NCBI RefSeq assembly: GCF_011694515.1
Contig: NZ_CP050192.1
Location: 4,486,521 to 4,550,520, forward strand
From: Mycobacterium sp. DL592
GTDB lineage: Bacteria; Actinomycetota; Actinomycetes; Mycobacteriales; Mycobacteriaceae
Direction of reading: 5' to 3'
DNA: 64,000 nucleotides
Below the pieces are notes generated by a model. The model had not been told where the DNA came from, ran no database searches, and saw only the letters and a list, made by a program, of their open reading frames with translations. This document shows, piece by piece, positions 1-10,311 of this stretch. Every line of letters begins with the position of its first letter. Positions within the stretch are counted from its first letter, which is position 1. The position numbers were made by a program, and so were the translations under genes.

Positions 1-2
1 CG

Positions 3-83
3 CTGTACGGCGGGCTGGGTTTCGTGCTGCACCATCACCACCGCTACGTCGATGCCCGGTCGGTGCTCGGTCGTACGCTGTAG
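3..83 (+). CDS. C-terminal end of a GNAT-family acetyltransferase (partial)
   Basis: Only the last 26 codons and the TAG stop lie in the window, reading LYGGLGFVLHHHHRYV to the end. The pattern Y-x-x-L-G-F at the close of a domain is typical of GNAT acetyltransferases (substrate unknown here). In M. tuberculosis a GNAT gene (Rv0428c) lies directly beside xthA, and here the stop is 3 nt before the xthA start, so the two are probably cotranscribed. The assignment rests on this short tail and the position. Confidence 0.6.
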   Translation: MYGGLGFVLHHHHRYVDARSVLGRTL

Positions 84-86
84 CGC

Positions 87-917
87 ATGCCAGCCGACGT
101 CCTTCGCATCGCCACCTGGAACGTGAACTCCATCCGGACCCGGGTGGGCCGGGTGGTCGACTGGCTGCAGCGCGGCGACGTCGACGTGCTGGCCATGCAG
201 GAGACCAAGTGCTCCGACGACCAGTTCCCCACGATGCCGTTCCTGGAGGCCGGCTACGAGGTGGTGCACTGCGGCTTCAACCAGTGGAACGGGGTGGCGA
301 TCGCTTCCCGGGTCGGCCTGGACGACGTGCAGGTGGGCTTCGACGGCCAGCCGTCATGGAGCAAGGACGGCGTGGACGCCAAGGCCGAGGCTCGTGCGCT
401 GGCGGCGACCTGCGCGGGCGTCCAGGTGTGGAGCCTGTACGTCCCCAACGGGCGCACCCTGGACGACCCGCACTATCGGTACAAGCTGGAATGGCTTGCC
501 GCCTTGCGGAATACGGCTGATTCGTGGCTGCAGCGCGATCCGGCTGCTCAGGTCGCCCTGGTCGGCGACTGGAATATCGCACCGACTGACGAGGACGTCT
601 GGGACATCTCGGTTTTCGAGAACTCCACGCACGTCTCCGACGCCGAACGCGCGGCGTTCAACGCGATCGTCGACACTCGATTCACCGATGTGGTGCGTCC
701 GTTCACCCCGGGCCCGGGTGTCTACACCTACTGGGATTACACGCAGCTGGCTTTTCAGAAGCGCCGCGGTATGCGCATCGACTTCATCCTCGGCTCACCG
801 GCGTTGGCGCAGCGGGTGGTACACGGCGAGATCGTGAAAGACGAGCGCCGGCCCGGCAAGAAGGGCGACCCCGCACCCAGCGACCACGCGCCGGTGCTGG
901 TGGACCTGCAGCGCTGA
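87..917 (+). CDS. xthA: Exodeoxyribonuclease III (AP endonuclease)
   Basis: A 276-residue DNA repair nuclease of the exonuclease III/APE1 (EEP) fold. It cleaves abasic sites and removes blocked 3' ends in base excision repair, in the cytoplasm. Family landmarks are in order: WNVNS at 11-15, metal-binding Glu39 in QET, YVPNG at 118-122, GDWNIAP at 160-166 (Asp161, Asn163), RIDF at 230-233 and the C-terminal SDHAPV with Asp266-His267. All catalytic residues are present and the length is normal. The ATG lies 3 nt after the stop of the preceding acetyltransferase, without a clear ribosome binding site, suggesting translational coupling. Confidence 0.97.
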   Translation: MPADVLRIATWNVNSIRTRVGRVVDWLQRGDVDVLAMQETKCSDDQFPTMPFLEAGYEVVHCGFNQWNGVAIASRVGLDDVQVGFDGQPSWSKDGVDAKAEARALAATCAGVQVWSLYVPNGRTLDDPHYRYKLEWLAALRNTADSWLQRDPAAQVALVGDWNIAPTDEDVWDISVFENSTHVSDAERAAFNAIVDTRFTDVVRPFTPGPGVYTYWDYTQLAFQKRRGMRIDFILGSPALAQRVVHGEIVKDERRPGKKGDPAPSDHAPVLVDLQR

Positions 918-926
918 GGCAGCCGC

Positions 927-2009
927 TCAGCTCGGCTCGTTGAGCTTCACCAGCATCTTGCCGATGTTGGCGCCGGTGAACAGACCGTTGAGCGCATCGA
1001 CGCACCTCTCGAGGCCTTCGAAGACCGTCTCGCGGTGCACCAGCAGGCCCTCGGCCTCCCAGCGGCGAAGGTCGGTGTAGGCCTGCTCGAACCGGTCCCA
1101 CATGTCCAGGGCGTTGAAACCCTGCATCGAGGCGGTCTTGGACAGCAGGTTGACGTAGTTGGCCGGGCCGGGGTGCTCGCCGGTCAGGTAGCTGGAGATC
1201 ACGCCGCACAGCACCACCCGCGCCTTCATGGCGAGCCTGCCGAGCACGGCGTCGAGGATCGGGCCGCCGACGTTGTCGAAGTACACGTTGACGCCCTTGG
1301 GGCAATGCTTCTTGAGGGCGGCGCGGACGTCTTCGTTCTTGTAGTCGATGCACGCGTCGAAGCCGAAGTCCTCGACGACGGCCTTGCACTTGTCCGGGCC
1401 GCCGGCGATCCCGACGACGCGCGCCCCGGCGATCTTGGCGATCTGCCCGGCTACTGACCCGGTGGCTCCGGCCGCCGCCGACACGACGACGGTGTCACCC
1501 TCCTGGGGCCGGCCGATGTCGGTCATGCCGAAGTAGGCGGTGGCACCGGTGGGACCGTAGATGCTCATCACCGCCAGGTGGTCGCTGCCGCGCTGCACCG
1601 GGGTGCTGAAGATGTCGTCGCGGATGATGACGTAGTCCTGAAAACCGGTCAGTGTGGTGATGACATCGCCGACCGTGAACGCCTCGCAGCGGGTTTCGAC
1701 GACCTCGCCGATGCCCGCCGCGCGGATCACCTCCCCGATCTGAACCGGCGGCAGATAACCCGGCTGGTCGTTGAGCCAGGTTCGTGCGGCGGCGTCCAGG
1801 CCGACGTAGGTGGTGCGCAGCAGCGCCTCACCCTCGGCCAGGGTGGGCGCCGGTACCGACACCATCTCGGTGTCCTCGGGTTGGACGAGGCCATCCGGAC
1901 GTCGGCGCAGCAGAATCTGGCGATTGGTCAGCGGGGGCACGGTCAGTGAAACTACCGAAGGCGACGACCGTGCCGGGGCCGGTTTCCACACATCGAGACG
2001 CATGAACAC
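927..2009 (-). CDS. NADP-dependent MDR-family oxidoreductase (leukotriene B4 12-hydroxydehydrogenase / CurA type)
   Basis: A zinc-independent medium-chain reductase, likely reducing an activated C=C bond with NADPH. The N-terminal part has the family's TNRQILLRRRP opening. A glycine-rich nucleotide loop (AAAGATGSVAGQIAK) follows mid-protein, then the CIDYKNED and VYFDNVGG segments. No structural zinc cysteine cluster is visible. The full frame gives 360 residues, about 20 more than usual, so the first 20-odd residues may not be translated. Candidate starts are ATG 2009, ATG 2003 or a GTG near 1940. It converges on xthA with a 9-nt gap. The physiological substrate cannot be read from the sequence. 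Confidence 0.85.
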   Translation of the reverse strand: MFMRLDVWKPAPARSSPSVVSLTVPPLTNRQILLRRRPDGLVQPEDTEMVSVPAPTLAEGEALLRTTYVGLDAAARTWLNDQPGYLPPVQIGEVIRAAGIGEVVETRCEAFTVGDVITTLTGFQDYVIIRDDIFSTPVQRGSDHLAVMSIYGPTGATAYFGMTDIGRPQEGDTVVVSAAAGATGSVAGQIAKIAGARVVGIAGGPDKCKAVVEDFGFDACIDYKNEDVRAALKKHCPKGVNVYFDNVGGPILDAVLGRLAMKARVVLCGVISSYLTGEHPGPANYVNLLSKTASMQGFNALDMWDRFEQAYTDLRRWEAEGLLVHRETVFEGLERCVDALNGLFTGANIGKMLVKLNEPS

Positions 2010-2077
2010 TGTGGCGGGCAGGTAAACATTGGGCTAATCGCGTGGCCATCGCCGCGCCGGAAGGCAAGGATCGTCGG

Positions 2078-2362
2078 GTGGGATCGTTTGTTTCTGTCTA
2101 CGTCGATTGGGCTGCCACCATCGAGCAGGTGAGTTCCGCCGCGGCGGGGCTGCCCAAGCCCGAGGGTGTGCTGCGCACTGAAGTGGTGGCCGCCGGTGAC
2201 ACGTTCGGCTGTCGCGTCGCCGTCGACCTGACGGGCGACTTCGACGAACAGCGGGACGGCCCGCGGATCGCCAGGCGTTACGCGACCCAGCTGTCCGAGG
2301 TGCTCGGCGTTCCGGTGTTCGCGCTGCACGACCTGATCCTCGCCGGCCGTTCGGATTGGTGA
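2078..2362 (+). CDS. Conserved hypothetical protein
   Basis: About 94 residues, acidic and soluble, with no signal peptide or membrane segment and no family I recognise. I chose GTG 2078 because AAGGA lies 7 nt upstream. An earlier in-frame GTG at 2042 would add 12 residues (106 in total). The gene is divergent from the MDR oxidoreductase and followed by another small unknown gene on the same strand. Codon usage is high-GC and coding-like throughout. Confidence 0.55.
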   Translation: MGSFVSVYVDWAATIEQVSSAAAGLPKPEGVLRTEVVAAGDTFGCRVAVDLTGDFDEQRDGPRIARRYATQLSEVLGVPVFALHDLILAGRSDW

Positions 2363-2450
2363 GTCGGGACCGTATCCCGGACGTCACGTTGTGTTCGCCG
2401 CCGCATGGTGTGCTGACGGAAGAGTCGGCCGCACTGCGAAGTTGGTGACG

Positions 2451-2798
2451 ATGAGTTCGGACATCCTGATCCCGAAGAGCACTGCACATCAGACGTTGGC
2501 ATGCATCGAGGCGCTCATCGAGTTCCATCGCCGGCAGACGCCGGCGCCCGCGGCCCGCACCATCGGCGATCTGATCGAATTTCGTGAGGCGCTGGAGCAG
2601 AGCGTGCGAGGCTCTCGGGATCGCACCACCCGCGTGGCGGCGCTGACGTTGGCCAGGATCACCGACCGGCTCACCATGTCGGCGCAGGCCGAAATCGGCC
2701 CCGACCAGATGCAGGCCGCGATGTGGCGTACCGCCGGACGGCTGCATCGCTGGGTTGCCGAAGGCGTCCCGGCCCCGCCGCTCAAGCAGTCCCGATAG
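2451..2798 (+). CDS. Conserved hypothetical protein, predicted helical
   Basis: A 115-residue protein starting MSSDILIPKSTAHQ, apparently all-helical (ACIEALIEFHRR, DLIEFREALEQS) with basic and acidic residues interspersed. It has no signal peptide or transmembrane segment. An in-frame ATG at 2391 would add 20 residues of poorer coding character, so ATG 2451 is preferred, although no clear ribosome binding site precedes it. It converges on the MgtC/DUF4010 gene with a 15-nt gap. Function is not recognised. Confidence 0.55.
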   Translation: MSSDILIPKSTAHQTLACIEALIEFHRRQTPAPAARTIGDLIEFREALEQSVRGSRDRTTRVAALTLARITDRLTMSAQAEIGPDQMQAAMWRTAGRLHRWVAEGVPAPPLKQSR

Positions 2799-2813
2799 GG
2801 GCGGGTGCCCGCG

Positions 2814-4061
2814 TCAGCCCCGCATCACGCTGACGGTCAGGGCGACGCCGAACACGACGGCCGGCAGCGCCATCGCGGCGACGAAACCCAGTCCGAAGCG
2901 CCGGCCTCCCGCGGTGAAGGCCAGCACGGCCTTGACAATCAGGTTCGAACCGAGTGCGGCGGCGATCGAGAGCAGGGCGGTGTCGACAGTGATGTCGCCC
3001 TTGGCGGCGAGGCTCGCTGCGGCCACCGACCCGGCGTGCGCGTCGGCAAGGCCGGCGGCGAACGCCGCCAGAACCGCGCCTTGCGGCCCGAATGCGTCGG
3101 CGCCCCAACGGCCGACGAGCAGGGCGCCGGTGAGCACCGCGGCCAGCACCAGCGCGGGGCGCAGGGCGAAGGGCCGGTCTGGCGGTGCCGGCGGGTTCTC
3201 GGCCGGGTGATCCGGCTGCTGCGGGTGCGTCCCGCCCCGGAACACGAGCACCGCTACTGCCAGGAGAACGACGAACCCGGCGGCCACCGGCAACCACAGC
3301 CGTCTCAGTACGTCGGGGTCGACCAGACCGATCACCACGAGTAGTTGCACGAACGTCGCCAGGCTCGCCAGCAGGGCGCCGGCCAGCGGTGCGCGGATAC
3401 CAGCTGTCCGGCTGAGCCGTCCCATCGAGGCGGTGGTCGCCGAGGCGGAGACAAATCCGCCCGCCAGGCCGGTGATCAGCAGACCGCGTTGCGGGCCGAG
3501 CGCTCGAACTCCGATGTAGCCGAGCCAGCCGATGCCGGTCAGCAGCACCACCAGCAGCCAGATCTTCGCCGGATTGAGCACCCCGTAGGGCCCCATCGAC
3601 CGGTCCGGCAGCAGCGGCAGGACCACGAACGCCACCACGAAGAACTTGATGGCGTCCTCGAGTTCGATCTCGCTGACGATCTCGCGGGCGAACCGGTGAA
3701 TCCGGGATTTCGATACCAGCAGAACCACGACCACCACGGCCAGTGCCACCGCCAGCGCCGGTTTGGTGTAGGCAAGCGCGCCAAGCAGATACACGACGAG
3801 CGCGGCGATCTCGGTGGTGGTCCCGGGATCGTCGGAGCTGGTGCGGAAGTACGCCAGCGCCAGCAGCGCCCCGACACCGAGCAACCCGACCAGCACGACG
3901 CGGATGTCGAAACTCGCCGCGACGGCGCCGGCGAGTGCCAGCAGCGCGAACGACCGCGAGCCGGCCGGCAGCTTGCGGCTGTGGCTGCGTTCGCGCTCGA
4001 AGCCGAGCAGCAGCCCGATCGCCAGAGCGACCAGGAACGGCTGGATCTGCTGCCAGGTCAC
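2814..4061 (-). CDS. MgtC/SapB N-domain plus DUF4010 membrane protein
   Basis: An integral membrane protein of about 415 residues. The first ~150 residues resemble the MgtC/SapB domain: a hydrophobic helix, then GLLLGFERERS, then SRSFALLALAG. The rest is a run of hydrophobic helices of the DUF4010 type, including TGLAGGFVSASATTASMGR. MgtC proteins are tied to low-Mg survival and to regulation of membrane ATPases. The role of the DUF4010 fusion is not established. I chose GTG 4061 because GGAGGAG lies just upstream; an ATG at 4136 would add 25 hydrophilic residues in front of the first helix. Confidence 0.8.
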   Translation of the reverse strand: MTWQQIQPFLVALAIGLLLGFERERSHSRKLPAGSRSFALLALAGAVAASFDIRVVLVGLLGVGALLALAYFRTSSDDPGTTTEIAALVVYLLGALAYTKPALAVALAVVVVVLLVSKSRIHRFAREIVSEIELEDAIKFFVVAFVVLPLLPDRSMGPYGVLNPAKIWLLVVLLTGIGWLGYIGVRALGPQRGLLITGLAGGFVSASATTASMGRLSRTAGIRAPLAGALLASLATFVQLLVVIGLVDPDVLRRLWLPVAAGFVVLLAVAVLVFRGGTHPQQPDHPAENPPAPPDRPFALRPALVLAAVLTGALLVGRWGADAFGPQGAVLAAFAAGLADAHAGSVAAASLAAKGDITVDTALLSIAAALGSNLIVKAVLAFTAGGRRFGLGFVAAMALPAVVFGVALTVSVMRG

Positions 4062-4166
4062 CGTCGACTCCTCCGCCCCTCCGGGATGTTCAACGGTAGG
4101 CGCGCACCCGCTGCTGTCAGCAGGGCCGAAAGTCATCCGGGACAGCGGAGATTCGGACTGCCGCCA

Positions 4167-5894
4167 CTAGTCGGCGACGAAGTCCTCGGCGTAGCGGCCG
4201 GGGTTGAACAGCGAGGCGATCGCGCCGATCACCATCATCAGTGCGGCGGCGCCGAACACGACGACCAATCCGGCGTGGAACGGCTCGATGATGAGGTTCG
4301 GGAAGAACGTCTTTCCGGTCAGCACTTCGGTATTGACACCGGGCTGGTTGAGTGCGCCGTGTGGCGCAAGCAGTTCGGCGATCGGGTTGTAGCCGAGGAA
4401 TGCCGCGAACAGGCTGCCGACCGGCGGCAGGTTGGCCACGTCCTGGGCCACCGCGGCCGACACGCCTTGGGCCTGCAGTCCGCGGCTCATCGCATCGGGC
4501 AGGGTGCCCGCAAGTCCCACGATCATCAGGGAGAAGAAGATGCCGATCGACAGCGACGAGCCGGCGTTGAAGAACGTCGCTCGCACGCCGGAGGCGGCCC
4601 CGCGTTGGGCGGCCGGAACACTGGACATGATCGCTGCGGTGTTGGGCGCGGTGAAGATGCCGCCGCCGAGACCGTTGAGGAACACCAGCACGGCGAACAC
4701 CCAGTAGTTGAAGTTCACCGGGATCATCAGCAGCGCCACGAACGTCACCGCCATCAGTACCATGCCGCCGACGGTGAAGGGCCGGGATCCGAATCGGTCG
4801 GCCAGCGACCCCGCGATCGGTGCGGCGGCGAGGAACCCGAATGTGGCGGGCAGTAGATAGATGCCCGCCCACAGCGGGGTGGATTCAAAGCTGTAGCCGT
4901 GCAAGGGAAGCCAGATGCCCTGCAGCCAGATGATGAGCATGAATTGCAGGCCGCCGCGGCCCACCGAGGACATCAACCCGGCGAGGTTTCCCATGCCGAA
5001 CGCCGCGGACCGGAACAACCGGATGTCGACCATCGGCTCCGCGACGCGCAGTTCGATGAGACAGAACACCACCAGCAGCAGCAGTCCGCCGATGATCGAG
5101 CCGAGCACCAGTGGGTTGGTCCAGCCGGTCGTCGAGTCGCCGTAGGGCTGGATTCCGTAGGTGATTCCGATGAGCAGGACGGTCAGCCCGACGCCGAAGG
5201 TGACGGTGCCTGCCCAGTCCATCTTCCCGGGATTGCGCACCCCGAGTTCCTTCAGGGACCGCATGCTCCAGATGGTGCCGATGATGCCGATGGGCACGCC
5301 GACCCAGAACACCGCCTGCCAGTGGATCTCGGAGAGCACGCCGCCGATCAACAACCCGAGGAACGAACCCGCAACGGCGGCAACCATGTTGACGCCCAAT
5401 GCCATTCCGCGCTGATTGGCGGGGAACGCGTCGGTGAGGATGGCCGACGACGAGGACATCAGCATCGCCCCGCCGATCCCCTGGATCACTCGCCACCCGA
5501 TCAGCCAGATCGCCCCAGCATCGAGATGGAACGGATCGAACGACAGCGCGATGGCGGCCAGGGTAAACACCACGAAGCCGATGTTGTACATCTTGACCCG
5601 GCCGAACATGTCACCCAGTCGGCCGAACGGCACCACCAGGACCGCGGTCACCACCAGGTAGCCCATCAGCATCCACAGCAGGTAGCTGACGTTGCCGGGG
5701 GCCAGCGGGTTCAGCCCGATGCCGCGGAAGATCGCGGGCAGGGAGATCAGGACGATCGAGGCGTTGACGGCAGCCAGCAGGATGCCCAGCGTGGTGTTGG
5801 ACAGGACGACCCACTTGTAGTGGGGATGGTCGTGGTCCATCCGCCGCCGGCGGCGGTCGGTTTCGATATCGGCGGCGTCGATCTCGGTGGTCAC
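4167..5894 (-). CDS. MFS drug/metabolite exporter, DHA2 (14-TM, EmrB/QacA) family
   Basis: A 575-residue proton-coupled exporter of the inner membrane. Visible features are MFS motif A (GRLGDMFGRVKMY), the DHA2 'RVIQGIGGAML' motif in TM4 and an antiporter motif C-like segment (AGSFLGLLIGGVLSE) in TM5, with enough hydrophobic segments for 14 helices. The N-terminus is long and charged (TDRRRRRMDHDHPHYK) before TM1. The start is GTG 5894; ATG 5918 is possible. An AT-rich region with a TAAC/GTTA palindrome at 5954-5967 lies about 60 bp upstream. No cognate regulator is adjacent and the substrate is unknown. Confidence 0.88.
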   Translation of the reverse strand: MTTEIDAADIETDRRRRRMDHDHPHYKWVVLSNTTLGILLAAVNASIVLISLPAIFRGIGLNPLAPGNVSYLLWMLMGYLVVTAVLVVPFGRLGDMFGRVKMYNIGFVVFTLAAIALSFDPFHLDAGAIWLIGWRVIQGIGGAMLMSSSSAILTDAFPANQRGMALGVNMVAAVAGSFLGLLIGGVLSEIHWQAVFWVGVPIGIIGTIWSMRSLKELGVRNPGKMDWAGTVTFGVGLTVLLIGITYGIQPYGDSTTGWTNPLVLGSIIGGLLLLVVFCLIELRVAEPMVDIRLFRSAAFGMGNLAGLMSSVGRGGLQFMLIIWLQGIWLPLHGYSFESTPLWAGIYLLPATFGFLAAAPIAGSLADRFGSRPFTVGGMVLMAVTFVALLMIPVNFNYWVFAVLVFLNGLGGGIFTAPNTAAIMSSVPAAQRGAASGVRATFFNAGSSLSIGIFFSLMIVGLAGTLPDAMSRGLQAQGVSAAVAQDVANLPPVGSLFAAFLGYNPIAELLAPHGALNQPGVNTEVLTGKTFFPNLIIEPFHAGLVVVFGAAALMMVIGAIASLFNPGRYAEDFVAD

Positions 5895-5953
5895 GGGCCT
5901 ATCTCGTTTCGTGTGCAATCAATCAGTAGCAGCATCAGGCGCCCACGGCGCAA

Positions 5954-5967
5954 TAACGCATATGTTA
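5954..5967. promoter_or_regulatory. Palindromic operator candidate upstream of the MFS exporter
   Basis: TAACGCATATGTTA forms an inverted repeat with TAAC/GTTA ends. It sits in an unusually AT-rich island 60 bp upstream of the exporter start. Size and placement fit a MarR/TetR-type repressor site; no regulator gene is next to it. Confidence 0.35.
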
Positions 5968-5998
5968 GCTATACAAATCTTTTCAGGCCAATCCGCGT

Positions 5999-6055
5999 CG
6001 AATTTCACCTTTCGCCGCGAAAGACCGAGTAGACCCGCGCAAAACGTGAAACTCG
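5999..6055. repeat. 57-bp hairpin repeat, copy A (flanks the DUF559 gene)
   Basis: The element runs from CGAATTTCACCTTTCGC to AAAACGTGAAACTCG. Its ends are imperfect inverted repeats (CGA-R-TTTCAC-S-TTT-Y-GC), so single strands could fold into a hairpin. Copy B at 6962-7018 is the same length and orientation, with 45 of 57 bases identical by my alignment. Copy A begins 18 nt beyond the stop codon of the DUF559 gene. Confidence 0.8.
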
Positions 6056-6073
6056 ATCCGGGCCCGCCCTTGC

Positions 6074-6928
6074 TTAGGGCTTCCAGCCGCGCGACAGGAG
6101 ATTTCGCCGGGTGCGTTCGACGATCTCGTCATCGCTATGTTCCTTGATGACGTGATCGACCGCCCAACCAAGACTTTCCATGACCGGGCGTAGTCGCACG
6201 TCCTTCACGTAGGAGCGGCGGTCCGTGCGGTGCACATCGCCGTCGTACTCCGAGCCGACCCGAAAACGCTCCCACCCCAGGTCGAGAATCCGCACCGCCC
6301 GCCTGCCGTCGAAAACCGGTACCTGGGTTTCGGGACGCGGGAGACCCGCATCGACGTACAACAGCCGCAGCCTTGTCTCCTGCGGCGAGGCCGCTCCGCC
6401 GTCCACGAGGGGCAGCACCTCGGCCAGCCGTTTCAGACCGCGCACTCCGGGATAACGCTTGGCCAGGAGCACCACATCCTCGGATGAGAACACTTGATTG
6501 CGCATCAGCGCGTCCAACCGCGCGATCGATTCACCGCGCCCCAGGTGCCTGCCGAGATCGAATGCCGCTCGGGCCCGCACGACAACGGGGATACCCGAAA
6601 CTTTGGTGACCTCATCTGGTGCGATCGACTCCTGCCGGACCACCAGGCCTGGTTGGGGCCGCGCGTGACGCGGTGATATCAGTTCGACGGGGGTGTGCGC
6701 GTCGACCCAGTTCGCGCCGTACAGTCCGGACGCCACCACGCCGGTGACCACGGCCTGACAGCCAGTCGCCAACCACGCCGCCTTCGCCCGATCCCACAGC
6801 GTGACGGCCGAGCCCTTGGGCATGTACACACCCCGGAAAAGCGGCTGGTACCAGCGGGCCAGCTCACTCCTGGTGAGCCGACCATCCGTCAGCGCCTCAC
6901 GTCCGATGAACACCTCCCGCTCGGCCAT
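6074..6928 (-). CDS. AbiEi-like / DUF559 (Vsr-like nuclease) domain protein
   Basis: A 284-residue protein. The N-terminal ~100 residues resemble the AbiEi-type regulatory region of type IV toxin-antitoxin proteins (RLTRSELARWYQPLFRGVY). The C-terminal third looks like the DUF559/Vsr-like PD-(D/E)XK fold: Glu184 in SPQETRLRLLY, Asp216 in ILDLGW, Glu227-Tyr-Asp-Gly in GSEYDGDVH, and Lys242. A nuclease activity is therefore plausible but unproven. No AbiEii-type toxin gene is adjacent, so an ordinary type IV toxin-antitoxin pair is not supported. The gene stands alone between an exporter and the thiC leader, and is closely bracketed by two 57-bp hairpin repeats, which suggests a mobile or repeat-associated cassette. 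Confidence 0.8.
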   Translation of the reverse strand: MAEREVFIGREALTDGRLTRSELARWYQPLFRGVYMPKGSAVTLWDRAKAAWLATGCQAVVTGVVASGLYGANWVDAHTPVELISPRHARPQPGLVVRQESIAPDEVTKVSGIPVVVRARAAFDLGRHLGRGESIARLDALMRNQVFSSEDVVLLAKRYPGVRGLKRLAEVLPLVDGGAASPQETRLRLLYVDAGLPRPETQVPVFDGRRAVRILDLGWERFRVGSEYDGDVHRTDRRSYVKDVRLRPVMESLGWAVDHVIKEHSDDEIVERTRRNLLSRGWKP

Positions 6929-6961
6929 GGCGGGAGCCTGTCACCGGGCACCGACACCGAT

Positions 6962-7018
6962 CGACTTTCACCTTCTGCAGCGAAAGGTCGAGTGGGCCGC
7001 TGCGAAACGTGAAACTCG
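6962..7018. repeat. 57-bp hairpin repeat, copy B
   Basis: It runs from CGACTTTCACCTTCTGCAGCG to CGCTGCGAAACGTGAAACTC-G. The two 21-nt arms pair at 17 positions. It is a direct repeat of copy A (12 differences in 57). It lies 33 nt upstream of the DUF559 start and about 55 nt before the thiC riboswitch. Confidence 0.8.
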
Positions 7019-7072
7019 TTGCTCGGCCGCCCGCCGCGGCCTGGGCTACTGTGGGCGGCGGAATACAACCAC

Positions 7073-9583
<2,511 letters not shown>

Positions 9584-9587
<4 letters not shown>

Positions 9588-10207
9588 GCCCGGGCCTGGA
9601 CGACATCGACGGCATCGCGCACGAGCCGGCCGGCACCCCGGCCGGCGTGGTGGTGCTCACCCACGGCGCCGGCGGAAACCGCGACTCGCCGATGCTGATC
9701 CGGATCTGCGACCAGTGGGCGTCCCGCGGTTGGCTGGCGGTGCGCTACAACCTGCCCTACCGGCGGCGTCGGCCCAAGGGACCGCCGTCGGGGTCGGCGG
9801 CCGGGGACCGCGACGGCATCGTCGAGGCCATCATCCTGGCCCGCACCCTGGCCGACGGCCCGGTGATCGCCGGCGGGCACTCCTACGGCGGCAGGCAGAC
9901 CTCGATGGTCGTCGCCGAGCATCCCGATCTGGTGGGGTTGCTCACACCGTTCTCCTATCCGCTGCACCCGCCGGGCAAGCCCGAGCGGCTGCGCACCGAG
10001 CACTTCTCGGCGATCTCGGTGCCGACGGTGTTCACCCAGGGCAGCGCCGACCCGTTCGGGACCATCGAGGAACTGCGCCAGGCCGTCCGTCTCATCCCGG
10101 CTCCCGTGCAGATCGTCGAGGTCAGCGGGGCACGCCACGATCTGGGGTCCAAGACGCTCGACGTGCCCGCACTGGCCGTCGACGCGGCCTTGAAGGCACT
10201 GCCCTAG
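9584..10207 (+). CDS. Alpha/beta hydrolase, dienelactone-hydrolase-like, third gene of the thiCD operon
   Basis: A 207-residue cytoplasmic hydrolase with an oxyanion segment VVVLTHGAGGNRDS, nucleophile elbow GGHSYGGR, GSADPFG around the acid and GARHDLG around the catalytic His. The complete triad suggests an active enzyme; the substrate is unknown. The ATG overlaps the thiD stop (ATGA), so it shares the TPP riboswitch. It corresponds in position to Rv0421c of M. tuberculosis. A role in thiamine salvage or in hydrolysing a pathway by-product is an inference from operon structure alone. Confidence 0.85.
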
Positions 10208-10232
10208 CGCGCGTATGGCGACTCGAGTGACC

Positions 10233-10258
10233 TCGATCGGGGACCTTGGTCCCATCGA
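10233..10258 (+). terminator. Hairpin terminator candidate after the thiCD operon
   Basis: GGGACC-TT-GGTCCC forms a perfect six-pair stem, extended by TCGAT/ATCGA across a 2-nt bulge. It begins 26 nt after the hydrolase stop. There is no U-tract, as is common for mycobacterial intrinsic terminators. Confidence 0.5.
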
Positions 10259-10311
10259 CTGAGGCTGCGCTGGTCCCGGGTGGTTACCGGCGAGTCAGGT
10301 ACCGTCTTTGC

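Noticed and set aside
3345..6032. Long plus-strand frames opposite the MgtC and MFS genes
   Set aside because: They are rich in His, Arg, Asp and Gln, with no domains, as expected for complements of high-GC membrane-protein genes.
6074..6928. Type IV toxin-antitoxin system AbiEi/AbiEii
   Set aside because: No AbiEii nucleotidyltransferase toxin gene is adjacent, and the C-terminus looks like a nuclease domain.
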